Position numbers and translations under genes: made by a program. The notes below the pieces were generated by a model. That model did no database searches, had not been told where the DNA came from, and was given only the letters and a program-made list of their open reading frames with translations. From Oceanicola sp. 22II-s10i (GTDB lineage: Bacteria > Pseudomonadota > Alphaproteobacteria > Rhodobacterales > Rhodobacteraceae): a DNA stretch of 64,000 nt. The number at the start of each line of letters is the position of its first letter. Position 1 is the stretch's first letter. The stretch lies in contig NZ_AQQU01000001.1 of assembly GCF_002210105.1 (NCBI RefSeq), positions 1,152,501 to 1,216,500 of the forward strand, in the 5' to 3' direction. Positions 54,085-62,968 of the stretch are shown here, in pieces.

Positions 54085-55204
54085 CCTAGCCCAATCCGAT
54101 CTGATCAACGAACTGCAGACCCACGGGATGCGCCTTGTCGATCCCCGCGCGGGACAGGAAAGCCGCCGGGGCGGGGCAGGGCCGTCGGACCACAAGGCGA
54201 TCACCATCGGCGACACCACGGTGATGATCCCCGTCCACACCGCGCCGAGCTTCGAGAGCCCCTACCTCGTCGAGGCCCCGGACGACACCGGCGCCGCCCG
54301 GGTGACGCGCGATGGCGAGGAAGTCGCGCGGGTCCGCTTCCCGACCAAGGCGAAGTTCTATGCTCTGAAGACCGCCGACGGCATCCCCTACAGCCAGATC
54401 GCCGCGCTGCATTCGCGCGACGTGCTGGCGACGACGGTGCTTCAGACCTGCATCCGCTATGAAAGCCGCAAGAAGACCTGCCAGTTCTGCGCCATCGGCC
54501 AGAGCCTCGCGGCCGGCCGCACCATCGCCCACAAGACGCCCGAGATGCTGGCGGAGGTCGCGAAGGCGGCGGTCGAGCTGGACGGCGTGAAGCATATGGT
54601 CCTGACGACCGGCACGCCCAGGGGCAAGGACCGGGGCGCGCAGGTCATGGTGGACAGCGCCCTTGCGATCAAGTCCGCGGTCGACCTGCCGCTGCAGGGC
54701 CAGATCGAACCGCCCGAGGATGACATCTGGCACCAGCGCATGTTCGATGCGGGCATCGACACGCTTGGCATGCACCTTGAGGCGGTGACGCCCGAGGTGC
54801 GCGAAAGGATCATGCCGGGCAAGGCCTCGGTTCCCGTCGAGAAGTACCTCTCCAGTTTCGAGGCGGCGGTGAAGGTCTTCGGGCGCGGCCAGGTCTCGAC
54901 CTACATCCTCGCCGGTCTGGGCGACACGCGCGAGGCGATCCTGTCGATGGCCGAGGTGCTGACCGACATGGGCGTCTATCCCTTCGTCGTGCCCTTTGTC
55001 CCGATCTCGGGCACGCCGCTGGAAAGCCATCCGACGCCGTCGTCGGAGTTCATGGCCTCGATCCTCCGGCCCCTCGGACAAATGATTGCGCGAAATGGCA
55101 TCCTGTCGTCGGACATGAAAGCGGGCTGCGGCAAGTGCGGCGCGTGTTCGGCCCTCTCGACCTACGAGAAACTGGCCCCCACGCCGGAGCGGAGGATCGC
55201 ATGA
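54077..55204 (+). CDS. nitD: NitD, radical SAM protein (MSMEG_0568 family)
   Basis: The 375-residue protein belongs to the radical SAM family of Nit1C clusters. The presumed iron-sulfur ligands are C125, C135 and C138, spaced CX9CX2C instead of the usual CX3CX2C. A second cysteine set, C351-X2-C354-X2-C357, lies near the C-terminus and could bind an auxiliary cluster. The reaction is unknown. It overlaps nitC and nitE (ATGA at 55201-55204), so expression is coupled. Confidence 0.87.
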   Translation: MSDLAQSDLINELQTHGMRLVDPRAGQESRRGGAGPSDHKAITIGDTTVMIPVHTAPSFESPYLVEAPDDTGAARVTRDGEEVARVRFPTKAKFYALKTADGIPYSQIAALHSRDVLATTVLQTCIRYESRKKTCQFCAIGQSLAAGRTIAHKTPEMLAEVAKAAVELDGVKHMVLTTGTPRGKDRGAQVMVDSALAIKSAVDLPLQGQIEPPEDDIWHQRMFDAGIDTLGMHLEAVTPEVRERIMPGKASVPVEKYLSSFEAAVKVFGRGQVSTYILAGLGDTREAILSMAEVLTDMGVYPFVVPFVPISGTPLESHPTPSSEFMASILRPLGQMIARNGILSSDMKAGCGKCGACSALSTYEKLAPTPERRIA

Positions 55205-55746
55205 TCGAGCTTGAACCGCGCGCGTTCCACTGCCCCGGCTACTACATCCGCGCGGCCTCGAAACGGTTCGAGGCGGATGGCGCGCAGGCACTTCGGCACC
55301 GCACCTTCGTCGAGGAGCAGAAGATATTCCCCGACCATGACCGGGACGAGATCGACCTGATCGCCACGCATCTGGTGGCGCTGTCGACCTATGCGCACGA
55401 AGCCGATCAGGTGGTCGGCACGGTCCGCATCCACGAGGAAAGCCCGCGCCTCTGGTGGGGCTCGCGCCTTGCCGTCGACCGCGATTTCCGGGCGGTGAGC
55501 CGTCTTGGCACCGAACTGATCCGGCTGGCCGTCTGCACGGCGAATGCGCGCGGCTGCGACATTTTCCTTGCCCACGTTCAGATGCAGAACGTGCGTCTGT
55601 TCGAAAAACTGCACTGGACCGCGCTGAAGGAGGTCACGATCCACGGCACGCCGCATATGAAGATGCAGGTGGATCTCACGAAATATCCGCCCTGCGCCGA
55701 TCCGGTCGTCGGCTGGTATCACCGCACGCAACGCAGGGCTGGCTGA
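55201..55746 (+). CDS. nitE: NitE, GNAT-family N-acyltransferase
   Basis: The 181-residue acetyltransferase-like protein shows VVGTVRIHEES (the beta-strand before the acyl-CoA site), VSRLGTELIRLAVCTANARG (the P-loop/helix region) and a C-terminal VQMQNVRLFEKLHW. In some species this domain is fused to the NitF domain. Substrate unknown. It starts at ATGA overlapping nitD and ends with a one-base TGATG overlap to nitF. Confidence 0.87.
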   Translation: MIELEPRAFHCPGYYIRAASKRFEADGAQALRHRTFVEEQKIFPDHDRDEIDLIATHLVALSTYAHEADQVVGTVRIHEESPRLWWGSRLAVDRDFRAVSRLGTELIRLAVCTANARGCDIFLAHVQMQNVRLFEKLHWTALKEVTIHGTPHMKMQVDLTKYPPCADPVVGWYHRTQRRAG

Positions 55747-56726
55747 TGATGCACCCTGTCCCCTCCGCCGTTTCCGCCATGGCCGAGGCGTTGCGCGAAC
55801 ATCCGTCCATCCGATCCAAGCTGGGCATCGCGGACGCGACTCGGGCGCTTGGCCTCGACGCCGCCAGCGCGGGCCGTGTGGGCGACGACGCCGCCGCCCT
55901 GCCGAACGGCGACGGCTGGGACCTGATCGCTGGCGAAGGATTCATCCCGGCCTTTGTCGCGGATGATCCATGGTTCGCGGGCTGGTGCGCCGTGATGGTG
56001 AACCTGTCGGACATCGCGGCCATGGGAGGGCGGGCGACGGCGCTGGTCGATCAGGTCTGGGCGCCGGATGCTGAAATCGCCGCGCCCGTGCTGAAGGGGC
56101 TGAGGGATGCCTGCGCCGCCTTTGGCGTGCCGCTGGTTGGCGGGCATACGAACCTTGCCGCGCCGTCGATCGGACTGGCGACCTCGGTCTTCGGCAAGGC
56201 CCGCGCGCTGATCACCAGCTTCGATGCGCGGCCGGGCGATGTGCTAATCGCCGCCGTGGATCATCGCGGGGCCTATCGCAACTTCGACAACTTCTGCGCC
56301 GCGCTCGACGCCCCGCCAGAGCGGTTGCGCGGCGATCTGGAACTGCTGCCTGCACTGGCCGAAGAGGGGCTGGTCGCGGCGGGAAAGGACATCAGCCAGG
56401 GCGGGATCGTCGGCACGGCGCTGATGCTGGCCGAATGCTCCGGCGTCGGGATCGAGATCGAGATTGACGCCGTGACGCCTCCGCCGGGCATCGCCGTGGA
56501 CCGATGGCTGCGCAGCTTCCCCAGTTTCGGCTTCCTGTTGGCTGTCGCACCCGACAAGGCCAATGCGGTCACGACCCGCTTTGGCGCGCGTGACATCGAG
56601 GCCGCCGCTATCGGTCGGATCAGCAGCGGCAGCTCCGTTACCCTGATCCAAGGCGGCGAACGTGCCCTTTTCTGGGATCATGCCGCCACGCCATACCTCG
56701 GCCTGACCGGAGGCGCGGATGCCTGA
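55746..56726 (+). CDS. nitF: NitF, AIR synthase-related protein
   Basis: The 326-residue protein belongs to the PurM/HypE/ThiL-like superfamily, with GRVGDDAAAL near the N-terminus (ATP-binding), the middle VGGHTNLAAPS block and a late SQGGIVGTALMLAE. These enzymes activate carbonyl or amide oxygens with ATP, which suggests an ATP-dependent step on an amide or acyl product. Start ATG 55746 overlaps the nitE stop; a second in-frame ATG lies one codon on. Confidence 0.88.
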   Translation: MMHPVPSAVSAMAEALREHPSIRSKLGIADATRALGLDAASAGRVGDDAAALPNGDGWDLIAGEGFIPAFVADDPWFAGWCAVMVNLSDIAAMGGRATALVDQVWAPDAEIAAPVLKGLRDACAAFGVPLVGGHTNLAAPSIGLATSVFGKARALITSFDARPGDVLIAAVDHRGAYRNFDNFCAALDAPPERLRGDLELLPALAEEGLVAAGKDISQGGIVGTALMLAECSGVGIEIEIDAVTPPPGIAVDRWLRSFPSFGFLLAVAPDKANAVTTRFGARDIEAAAIGRISSGSSVTLIQGGERALFWDHAATPYLGLTGGADA

Positions 56727-57003
56727 AACCTTCTGGACCGTGCGCTGGCCCGACGGCACGGAGGAGCAGCTTTATTCCCCGTCTTCCGTCGTAACCGAGC
56801 TTTTCGAACCGGGGACGCGCTACCCGGTTCCAGATTTTCTGCACCGGTCCCGCATGGCGATGCAGAGCGCCTCGAACCGGGTCAAGGCCCGCTACGGCCA
56901 CCCATGTTCGCTGGCCATGGGCCAGCTGGACCGGATCGAACAGCGGGTGGCCGGGCTCGACCCCGAAGGGGCCCCGGTCACATGCCTGAAGATCACCCAA
57001 TGA
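56719..57003 (+). CDS. nitG: NitG, small MSMEG_0570-family protein
   Basis: The 94-residue protein starts MPETFWTVRWPDGTEEQLYS. It is the small conserved member of Nit1C clusters; it has no recognisable enzyme motif and may be a partner or carrier protein. It overlaps nitF by 8 bases. Its TGA overlaps an in-frame ATG of nitH. Confidence 0.85.
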   Translation: MPETFWTVRWPDGTEEQLYSPSSVVTELFEPGTRYPVPDFLHRSRMAMQSASNRVKARYGHPCSLAMGQLDRIEQRVAGLDPEGAPVTCLKITQ

Positions 57004-57014
57004 GGAGTGAGACG

Positions 57015-58295
57015 ATGAAAGACACCCAGACACCGCATAGCCCGGTCGTAATCGTCGGCGGCGGTCAGGCGGGCCTCTCGACGGCCTATTGCCTTGAGCA
57101 GAAAGGGATCGAAAGCATCGTCTTCGAACGCAACAAAGCGTTCCATTCCTGGAAGGTGAACAGGTGGGACAGCTTTTGCCTCGTCACTCCCAACTGGCAA
57201 TGCCGCCTGCCGGATTTCCACTATGACCGTGACTATGGCGGGACCGATCCAGACGGTTTCATGCTGCGGGATGAGATCACCGACTACCTCGACGCCTTCC
57301 TCGACCGCGCCGCGCCCAACCTGCACGAAGGGGTCGTCGTGACCCGCGTTGCGCCCGTGGATGGCGGTGGATTTGTCGTTGAGACCAGCATCGGCGCCTG
57401 GACCTGCGATCAGGTGGTGATCGCGACCGGCGGATATGACACGCCGATCGAGCCGCCTTACGCGCAGGACCTGTCGCCGGACATTTTCCAGATGCACTCC
57501 GTCGATTACCGCAACGTCGACCAGTTCCCCGATGGCGGCGTGCTGATCGTCGGCACCGGTCAGTCCGGGGTGCAGCTCATGGAGGATTTCACGCGCGCCG
57601 GCCGCGACGTGCATCTCGCCGTCGGGCCCGCGCCACGGAGCCCGCGCAAATACCGGGGCCGGGATGCGACGGACTGGCTGTATGACGCCGGACACTACGA
57701 TATCACCATCGACCGCCACCCCGATCCCGTGAAGGCGATGACCCAGACCAACCACTACATGTCCGGCCGCGATGGCGGCAAGGAGATCGACCTGCGCCGC
57801 TTCCACCTCGAGGAGGGAGTCTCGCTTTACGGCTCGCTCGCGGACATGGTTGGCACGACTGTGCGTTTCCTCCCGGACCTGAAGAAAAACCTCGACGATG
57901 CGGACCGATCCTATGTCGGAATTCGTGACCAGATCGACGCCTACATCGCGCGTGAAGGGATCGATGCGCCCGCGGAACCGGGCTTCGAGAAGGTCTGGGA
58001 ACCGGAGCAGGAAATCACTGAGGTCGATGTGGCCGATCAGGGCATCACCTCGGTTCTCTGGGCCATCGGGTTCCGGCCGGATTATTCCTGGATCGAGGCG
58101 GATGTCTTCGACGCACGCGGCAAGCCGGAATACACGCGCGGCGTGACCGCACAGCCGGGGTTGTATTTCGTAGGGTTGGGCTGGCTGAACACCTGGGGCT
58201 CAGGCAGATTCCTGGGGATCGAGGAGGACAGCAAATACCTTGCAGACTGTATCGCTTCAGCTTGCCGGGATGCCTCGGACCCTGTTGCCAGGTGA
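57015..58295 (+). CDS. nitH: NitH, MSMEG_0569-family FAD-dependent monooxygenase/oxidoreductase
   Basis: The 426-residue flavoprotein resembles flavin monooxygenases: FAD motif VVIVGGGQAGLSTAYCLEQ, second Rossmann motif VLIVGTGQSGVQLMEDF and late GLYFVGLGWLNTWGSGRFLG. It probably oxidises a nitrogen- or carbon-containing intermediate. Start ATG 57015 is chosen because GAGGAG precedes it; an ATG at 57000 overlapping the nitG stop is also possible. It closes the nit operon. Confidence 0.88.
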   Translation: MKDTQTPHSPVVIVGGGQAGLSTAYCLEQKGIESIVFERNKAFHSWKVNRWDSFCLVTPNWQCRLPDFHYDRDYGGTDPDGFMLRDEITDYLDAFLDRAAPNLHEGVVVTRVAPVDGGGFVVETSIGAWTCDQVVIATGGYDTPIEPPYAQDLSPDIFQMHSVDYRNVDQFPDGGVLIVGTGQSGVQLMEDFTRAGRDVHLAVGPAPRSPRKYRGRDATDWLYDAGHYDITIDRHPDPVKAMTQTNHYMSGRDGGKEIDLRRFHLEEGVSLYGSLADMVGTTVRFLPDLKKNLDDADRSYVGIRDQIDAYIAREGIDAPAEPGFEKVWEPEQEITEVDVADQGITSVLWAIGFRPDYSWIEADVFDARGKPEYTRGVTAQPGLYFVGLGWLNTWGSGRFLGIEEDSKYLADCIASACRDASDPVAR

Positions 58296-58453
58296 AGCCT
58301 GCGACAGGCCTGCGCGTCCCGCGTTTCCCCAGCAGGCGGGGCGGCATTGAAGCGCCGCCGTCCCCTTCGGCCTGCTTTCGGACGATCGGCTACTGTGGTG
58401 CGTTCCACAATTCTGATCGTTGAAATCCACGAGCCGGAAGTTCGAATGGAGGA

Positions 58454-58522
58454 GGGGGCTCTGCCCCCGTCGCGGCCTGAAGGCCACGACTCCCCCCGAA
58501 GTATTTTTGACCAGAAGAAGCC
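58454..58522. repeat. Intergenic palindromic element, copy 2 (GGGGGC-TCT-GCCCCC)
   Basis: GGGGGC (58454-58459) and GCCCCC (58463-58468) flank TCT. A second imperfect stem GTCGCGGCCT/AGGCCACGAC follows (58469-58490), then CCCCCCGAAGTATTTTTG and an AGAAGAAG tail. The core and tail match the copy at 26711. It lies between convergent nitH and pirin genes in a gap without any other gene. Confidence 0.75.
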
Positions 58523-58574
58523 GGGGATCCTGTTCGGGTGGAGAGGTCAGTGCGGTGTGGTGGTGCCCCGGCGG

Positions 58575-59537
58575 TCAGTCGTATGGGCCGCCGCCAAGGG
58601 CGCGGCGGGGTTTGGTGTCGGTGGGCGGCAGGGGGATGAAGTCGCTTTCGTCGCCGGGCACCGTTTCGAACCGGCCGCGGCGCCATTCCTCCTGCGCCTG
58701 TTCGATGCGTTCCTTGCGGGAGGAGACGAAGTTCCACCAGATCCAGCGCGGGCCTTCCATCGGTTCGCCGCCGAAGAGCATGATCCGCGCGCCACGGTCC
58801 GAGCGGACGACGATCTGGTCGCCGGGGTGCAGCACCAGCAGGCGGGCGGCGGGGAAGGTCTGGCCGCCGATCTCGATCTCACCCGAGATGGTGTAGATGG
58901 CGCGCTCCGTCACCGAGGGCTCGATCGCCACCCGTGCGCCGGGGGCGAGCTGGATGTCGGAATAGAGCGTCTCGGAAGTCGTGGCGAGGGGCGAGGAGGC
59001 GCCGAAGGCGGAGCCGGCGATCAGGCGGGCGGTGACGCCGCCGTCCTCGAGGACCGGCAGCGACTCGGTGCCGTGGTGCATGAAGGCGGGATCGCTTTCC
59101 TCCTGCGCCTCGGGGAGCGCCACCCATGTCTGCAGGCCGAAGAGTTTCTGGCCGGTCCTGCGCCGCTCGGGGTCGGTGCGTTCGGAATGCACGATGCCGC
59201 GCCCGGCCTTCATCCAGTTGACCGCGCCGGGCAGGATCTCGGCATCGGTGCCGAGGCTGTCGCGGTGGCGGATGCTGCCGTCGAACAGGTAGGTCACGGT
59301 GGCGAGGTTGATGTGCGGATGGGGGCGCACGTCGATGCCCTGGTCGGTCAGGAATTCCGCCGGGCCCATCTGGTCGAAGAAGATGAACGGTCCGACCATC
59401 TGGCGCTGCGTGGTCGGCAGCGCGCGCCGCACCTCCAGCCCGCCGAGGTCGACGGCGCGGGGGATAACCAGCGTCTCGATGGCATCGACCGAGGCCGGGT
59501 CGCCGAGGGTGGGATCGGGGCAGGGGCTCCAGCTCAT
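58575..59537 (-). CDS. Pirin-family protein
   Basis: The 320-residue bicupin has the metal ligands in VRPHPHINL (two His) and GRGIVHSER (His and Glu), as in pirins. The N-terminal RRALPTTQRQMVGPFIFFD is typical. Pirins act as quercetinase-like enzymes or transcription cofactors; the role here is unknown. It precedes a small GNAT gene on the opposite side by 12 bases. Confidence 0.92.
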   Translation of the reverse strand: MSWSPCPDPTLGDPASVDAIETLVIPRAVDLGGLEVRRALPTTQRQMVGPFIFFDQMGPAEFLTDQGIDVRPHPHINLATVTYLFDGSIRHRDSLGTDAEILPGAVNWMKAGRGIVHSERTDPERRRTGQKLFGLQTWVALPEAQEESDPAFMHHGTESLPVLEDGGVTARLIAGSAFGASSPLATTSETLYSDIQLAPGARVAIEPSVTERAIYTISGEIEIGGQTFPAARLLVLHPGDQIVVRSDRGARIMLFGGEPMEGPRWIWWNFVSSRKERIEQAQEEWRRGRFETVPGDESDFIPLPPTDTKPRRALGGGPYD

Positions 59538-59549
59538 GTCGTGTGCTCC

Positions 59550-59855
59550 TCAGCTGTTCAGGACGTCCTGCCATTCGGGATGGCGGGCGATCTGCGCCTT
59601 GGCGAAGGGGCAGAGCGGGAGGATCTTCTTCCCTTCGGCACGGGCGTCCTCGACCGCGCGCAGGACCAGCGCCTGCCCGACCGAGCGGCCGCGCAGGGCG
59701 TCGGGGACCTCGGTGTGGTCGATGATGATGAGGCTTTCACCGGCGCGCGAATAGGTCATCTCGGCCTCGTGCCCGTCGACAGTGACGACGTAGCGGCCCT
59801 TGGAGGCGGTTTCCTCGCGCTCGATCTGCAGGGTATCGGAGGTTGGCTCGGACAT
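59550..59855 (-). CDS. Small GNAT-fold N-acetyltransferase (NATD1/YjdJ-type)
   Basis: The 101-residue single domain has MTYSRAGESLIIIDHTEVP, the P-loop DALRGRSVGQALVLRAV and the ILPLCPFAKAQI motif of the small YjdJ/NATD1 group. Substrate unknown. Start ATG 59853-59855 removes an unconserved upstream extension. It is just upstream of the pirin gene and shares its direction. Confidence 0.88.
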   Translation of the reverse strand: MSEPTSDTLQIEREETASKGRYVVTVDGHEAEMTYSRAGESLIIIDHTEVPDALRGRSVGQALVLRAVEDARAEGKKILPLCPFAKAQIARHPEWQDVLNS

Positions 59856-59987
59856 GGTCGCTCCCTTCGTCGCCGGTGGCCGCACGGAGGCGCGGCAGCG
59901 TTGTGCGGCATCCTGTCGCGATCCGCGAAGCGAAGTCCAGCCGGGGCCGGGCGGCGCGGTCTCACGAGGCCGTTATCGCCGCAAGCC

Positions 59988-60776
59988 TCAGCGCAGGATC
60001 GGCGGCTTGTCCGGGTCGGAGCCGGGTGCGGTGCGGGCGGGCGTTTCGGGGGCGGCGGGCTTGGGCAGGTCGATCAGCAGGCCGCGGCGCGCGAGGGCCG
60101 CGGCCCTGGGGTCGGTCGCGGCGAAGAAGGCGACGTCCATCTCGCCCGCCTCGACGCCGGAGAAGGTCAGCGCCTCGCCCGCGGCACGGGCCAGCGCGGC
60201 CTCGGCACCGGGGCGGGTGTCGACGAAGGCGAGCATGTGGCCGCGCCGTCCGGCTTGGTCCTCGGTCCCGACGAGGTAGGCGGACTCGGCCAGACCGCCG
60301 GTCAGGCCTAGCTTGGTGTCCAGCGCCTCGAGCAGGCGGTCGGGCAGGCCGCGCGGAGTGTGGAAAGCCGCGATCCGCGCCTCGGTTTCCTGAGGGCTGT
60401 GGCCGAGGGTTTCGGCCAGCCACGCCACCGCCTCGGGCGGGAGCATGATGGACGACGGCGCGACCTCGAGGTTCAGGCCCAGGCCGATGCCCTGACCGGC
60501 GAGCATCCCGGCGATCACCCGGCCGGGCAGCGCGGCATAGGGCGCTTCGCGGCCCGTGAAGGCGGCCAGCCGTTCCTCGGTGTCGAAGACGAGGATCCAG
60601 TCGGCATCGGAGAGGGTGAAGATCTCGGGCGACAGCTTGTCGTCCTTCGCTTCCTGCGTCAGCAGCATGAACAGCTCGTTGTCGGCGAGGCGCTCGTAGA
60701 ACTTCAGCCGGGCCGCATCGTCCTGGGGTGCGGCTTCCATCGCCGCATGGGCGCGGTCGAGCGGGGTGTCGGTCAT
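59988..60776 (-). CDS. SseB-family protein
   Basis: The 262-residue protein has the SseB domain (KFYERLADNELFMLLTQ, ILVFDTEERLAAF, GLGLNLEVAPSSIMLPPE) and a C-terminal extension ending in a proline-rich tail. The function is not established; E. coli SseB is linked to serine sensitivity. The start ATGA overlaps the uracil-DNA glycosylase gene stop. The upstream extension of the open frame is rejected. Confidence 0.88.
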   Translation of the reverse strand: MTDTPLDRAHAAMEAAPQDDAARLKFYERLADNELFMLLTQEAKDDKLSPEIFTLSDADWILVFDTEERLAAFTGREAPYAALPGRVIAGMLAGQGIGLGLNLEVAPSSIMLPPEAVAWLAETLGHSPQETEARIAAFHTPRGLPDRLLEALDTKLGLTGGLAESAYLVGTEDQAGRRGHMLAFVDTRPGAEAALARAAGEALTFSGVEAGEMDVAFFAATDPRAAALARRGLLIDLPKPAAPETPARTAPGSDPDKPPILR

Positions 60777-61360
60777 GCGAGCGCTTCCTTCACTTGTGCC
60801 TGCAGCACGGGGATCAGTTCGGTTTCGAACCACGGGTTCTTCTTCAGCCACCCGGTATTGCGCCATGAGGGATGAGGCAAGGGGAAGGCGCCGGGCGCGT
60901 GGTCGCGCCATGCGCGGACGGTTTCGGTGACGGGGGTCCGCAGGCCGAGGTGGTAGCGGTGCGCGTGGGCGCCGATCAGCAGGCGCAGGTGCAGGTCGGG
61001 GAGCGTGTCCATCACCGCGTCGTGCCACGTGGCCGCGCAGAGGCGGGGCGGCGGCAGGTCGCTGCCCTTGGCGTCGTATCCGGGAAAGCAGAAGGCCATC
61101 GGCACGACGGCGATGCGGGACATGTCGTAGAACGTTTCGCGGTCCACCCCCATCCAGTCCCGCAGCCGGTCGCCCGAACGGTCGTCGAAGGGCCGCCCGC
61201 TTTCATGGACGCGGATGCCGGGGGCCTGTCCCGCGATCAGCAACCGCGCGCCGGGGCGGAACCAGACCACCGGGCGCGGCGCGTGGGCGGTGCGGGTCGT
61301 GGCGAAGCGGTCGGCACAGAGACGGCAGGCGCGGATGCGGTCGGGCAGGGGGGCGGTCAT
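60773..61360 (-). CDS. Uracil-DNA glycosylase-superfamily protein
   Basis: The 195-residue protein has the family early motif LLIAGQAPGIRVHESG and late motif HPSWRNTGW, plus a CRLCADRF cysteine pair near the N-terminus. It resembles smaller UDG-family enzymes that excise uracil or other damaged bases. The exact type is not clear; the cysteine pair may bind a metal or Fe-S site. Start ATG 61358-61360 follows from the conserved MTAPLPDRIRACRLC. Coupled to the SseB gene. Confidence 0.85.
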   Translation of the reverse strand: MTAPLPDRIRACRLCADRFATTRTAHAPRPVVWFRPGARLLIAGQAPGIRVHESGRPFDDRSGDRLRDWMGVDRETFYDMSRIAVVPMAFCFPGYDAKGSDLPPPRLCAATWHDAVMDTLPDLHLRLLIGAHAHRYHLGLRTPVTETVRAWRDHAPGAFPLPHPSWRNTGWLKKNPWFETELIPVLQAQVKEALA

Positions 61361-61496
61361 CGCGGAAAGGTGGGTCCGGGCGGGCGCGGCGTCAACGGCG
61401 CAGGGCGCCGCTCTGGATCTGTCGGCGACATCGCGGCGATTGTGCGACGCAGGGAAAGGACCTAATCCGGAAAAAAACAAAAAGGGATGGGGACAC

Positions 61497-62744
61497 ATGT
61501 ATCGCGTGTGGAATTTTCTGACCAGCTATTCGCTCCTGCTCATCATCGGCGCGCTTCTGGCACTGGTGTGGGCGAACACTTCGGCGGACAGCTACCACCA
61601 CTTCGTGGAGTTCGTGATCTGGGATCATGCGCCGATCGGGCACCTGCATGACGGCCACCGGACGCTGACGCTGCACTACCTCGTCAACGACGTGCTGATG
61701 GCGCTGTTCTTTGCCATCGCGGCCAAGGAAGTCTGGGAAGCGGTGATCCTCGAGGAAGGCTCGCTGCGCGGCAAGAAGGCGGCGACGCCGCTGTTCGCCA
61801 CGGCGGGCGGGATGCTGGGGCCGATCGTGGTCTACCTCGGGATGGCGTGGTTCCTGTGGAACGACACGTTCCATGACGTCGCGAACGGCTGGGCGATCCC
61901 GACCGCGACGGACATCGCGTTCTCCTACCTCGTCGGACGGATGGTGTTCGGCGCGGGGCACCCGGCGGTGCGGTTCCTGCTGCTGCTGGCCATCGCGGAT
62001 GACGCCGCGGGGCTGATCATCCTCGCGATCTTCTATCCCTCGGGCGATCTGGCCCCGGCCTGGCTGCTGATGTCGCTGGCGGCGGCCGTGGGGGTCTTTG
62101 TCCTGTTCAACTGGCTGCCGCGCCGGATGGACGTGGGCAACCAGGACCGGCCCAATTCGACATGGGTGCGCGAGAAGCTGGGCTTCTGGCCTTATGCCAT
62201 CGCGGGCTGCATCAGCTGGTACGGGTTCCAGGAAAGCGGGATCCATCCGGCGCTGGGCCTGCTGCCGATCGTGCCGACGATCCCCCATGCCGACCGCGCC
62301 TTCGGTATCTTCAGCGAGGCCGAGCAGTATCTGACCGACCTGCTGAACCATATCGAGCATGCACTCAAATATCCGGTCGAGCTGGTGCTGTTCCTCTTCG
62401 GCCTGCTCAACGCGGGGGTGGTGTTCAGCTCCATCGGCGAGCCGACGTGGCTGGTGCTGGGCGGTCTGCTGATCGGCAAGCCGGTCGGGATCGCGCTGTT
62501 CGGGATTGTGGGCGCCCATGTGCTGAAGCTGGGTCTGCCGGCGGGGATGCGGACCATCGACCTTGTCGTCGTCGGCTGCGTCGCGGCGATCGGGTTCACC
62601 GTGTCGCTGTTCGTCGCCTCGGTCGCCTTCGATCCGGGCCCGGTTCAGGACGCAGCCAAGATGGGCGCGCTGTTCAGCTTCTTTGCCGCGGCGGTGTCCC
62701 TCGTGGTGGGTCAGCTGACGCGGGTCGAGAAGGTCCGGGCCTGA
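61497..62744 (+). CDS. nhaA: Na+/H+ antiporter NhaA
   Basis: The 415-residue antiporter has 11-12 predicted helices, the sequence WAIPTATDIAFSYLVGR and the paired acidic residues in LAIADDAAGLIILAIF that bind Na+ and H+. It exports Na+ in exchange for protons at alkaline pH, typical of marine species. ATG 61497 follows AAGGGATGG. It is divergent from the glycosylase gene. Confidence 0.95.
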   Translation: MYRVWNFLTSYSLLLIIGALLALVWANTSADSYHHFVEFVIWDHAPIGHLHDGHRTLTLHYLVNDVLMALFFAIAAKEVWEAVILEEGSLRGKKAATPLFATAGGMLGPIVVYLGMAWFLWNDTFHDVANGWAIPTATDIAFSYLVGRMVFGAGHPAVRFLLLLAIADDAAGLIILAIFYPSGDLAPAWLLMSLAAAVGVFVLFNWLPRRMDVGNQDRPNSTWVREKLGFWPYAIAGCISWYGFQESGIHPALGLLPIVPTIPHADRAFGIFSEAEQYLTDLLNHIEHALKYPVELVLFLFGLLNAGVVFSSIGEPTWLVLGGLLIGKPVGIALFGIVGAHVLKLGLPAGMRTIDLVVVGCVAAIGFTVSLFVASVAFDPGPVQDAAKMGALFSFFAAAVSLVVGQLTRVEKVRA

Positions 62745-62754
62745 CGATTCTGGC

Positions 62755-62813
62755 GGCGCCCGGAGGGAATCCGGGTGCCGCTGTCCACGTGACGGGGATT
62801 GTCACGTGACAGC
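62755..62813. repeat. Two strong hairpins after nhaA
   Basis: GGCGCCCGGA/TCCGGGTGCC (62755-62764 and 62770-62779, one GU pair) is followed by GCTGTCCACGTGAC/GTCACGTGACAGC (62780-62793 and 62801-62813, one bulge). They lie 10 bases beyond the nhaA stop and probably end or stabilise that transcript. CACGTGAC occurs once in each arm of the second hairpin. Confidence 0.65.
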
Positions 62814-62968
62814 AGCGGGATTGGCGCAGATTTGTCGACCCGAGCCACAATTTCGCCGCGATCGCTTGGCATGACCCTCGGCTATGGCTCATAATGCCCG
62901 TCAAGGGTCAATCATGCCTAAACAAAACTCCGGCAAGGAGTGGCCGAGAGCAGAATCCGGAGCGCTCG

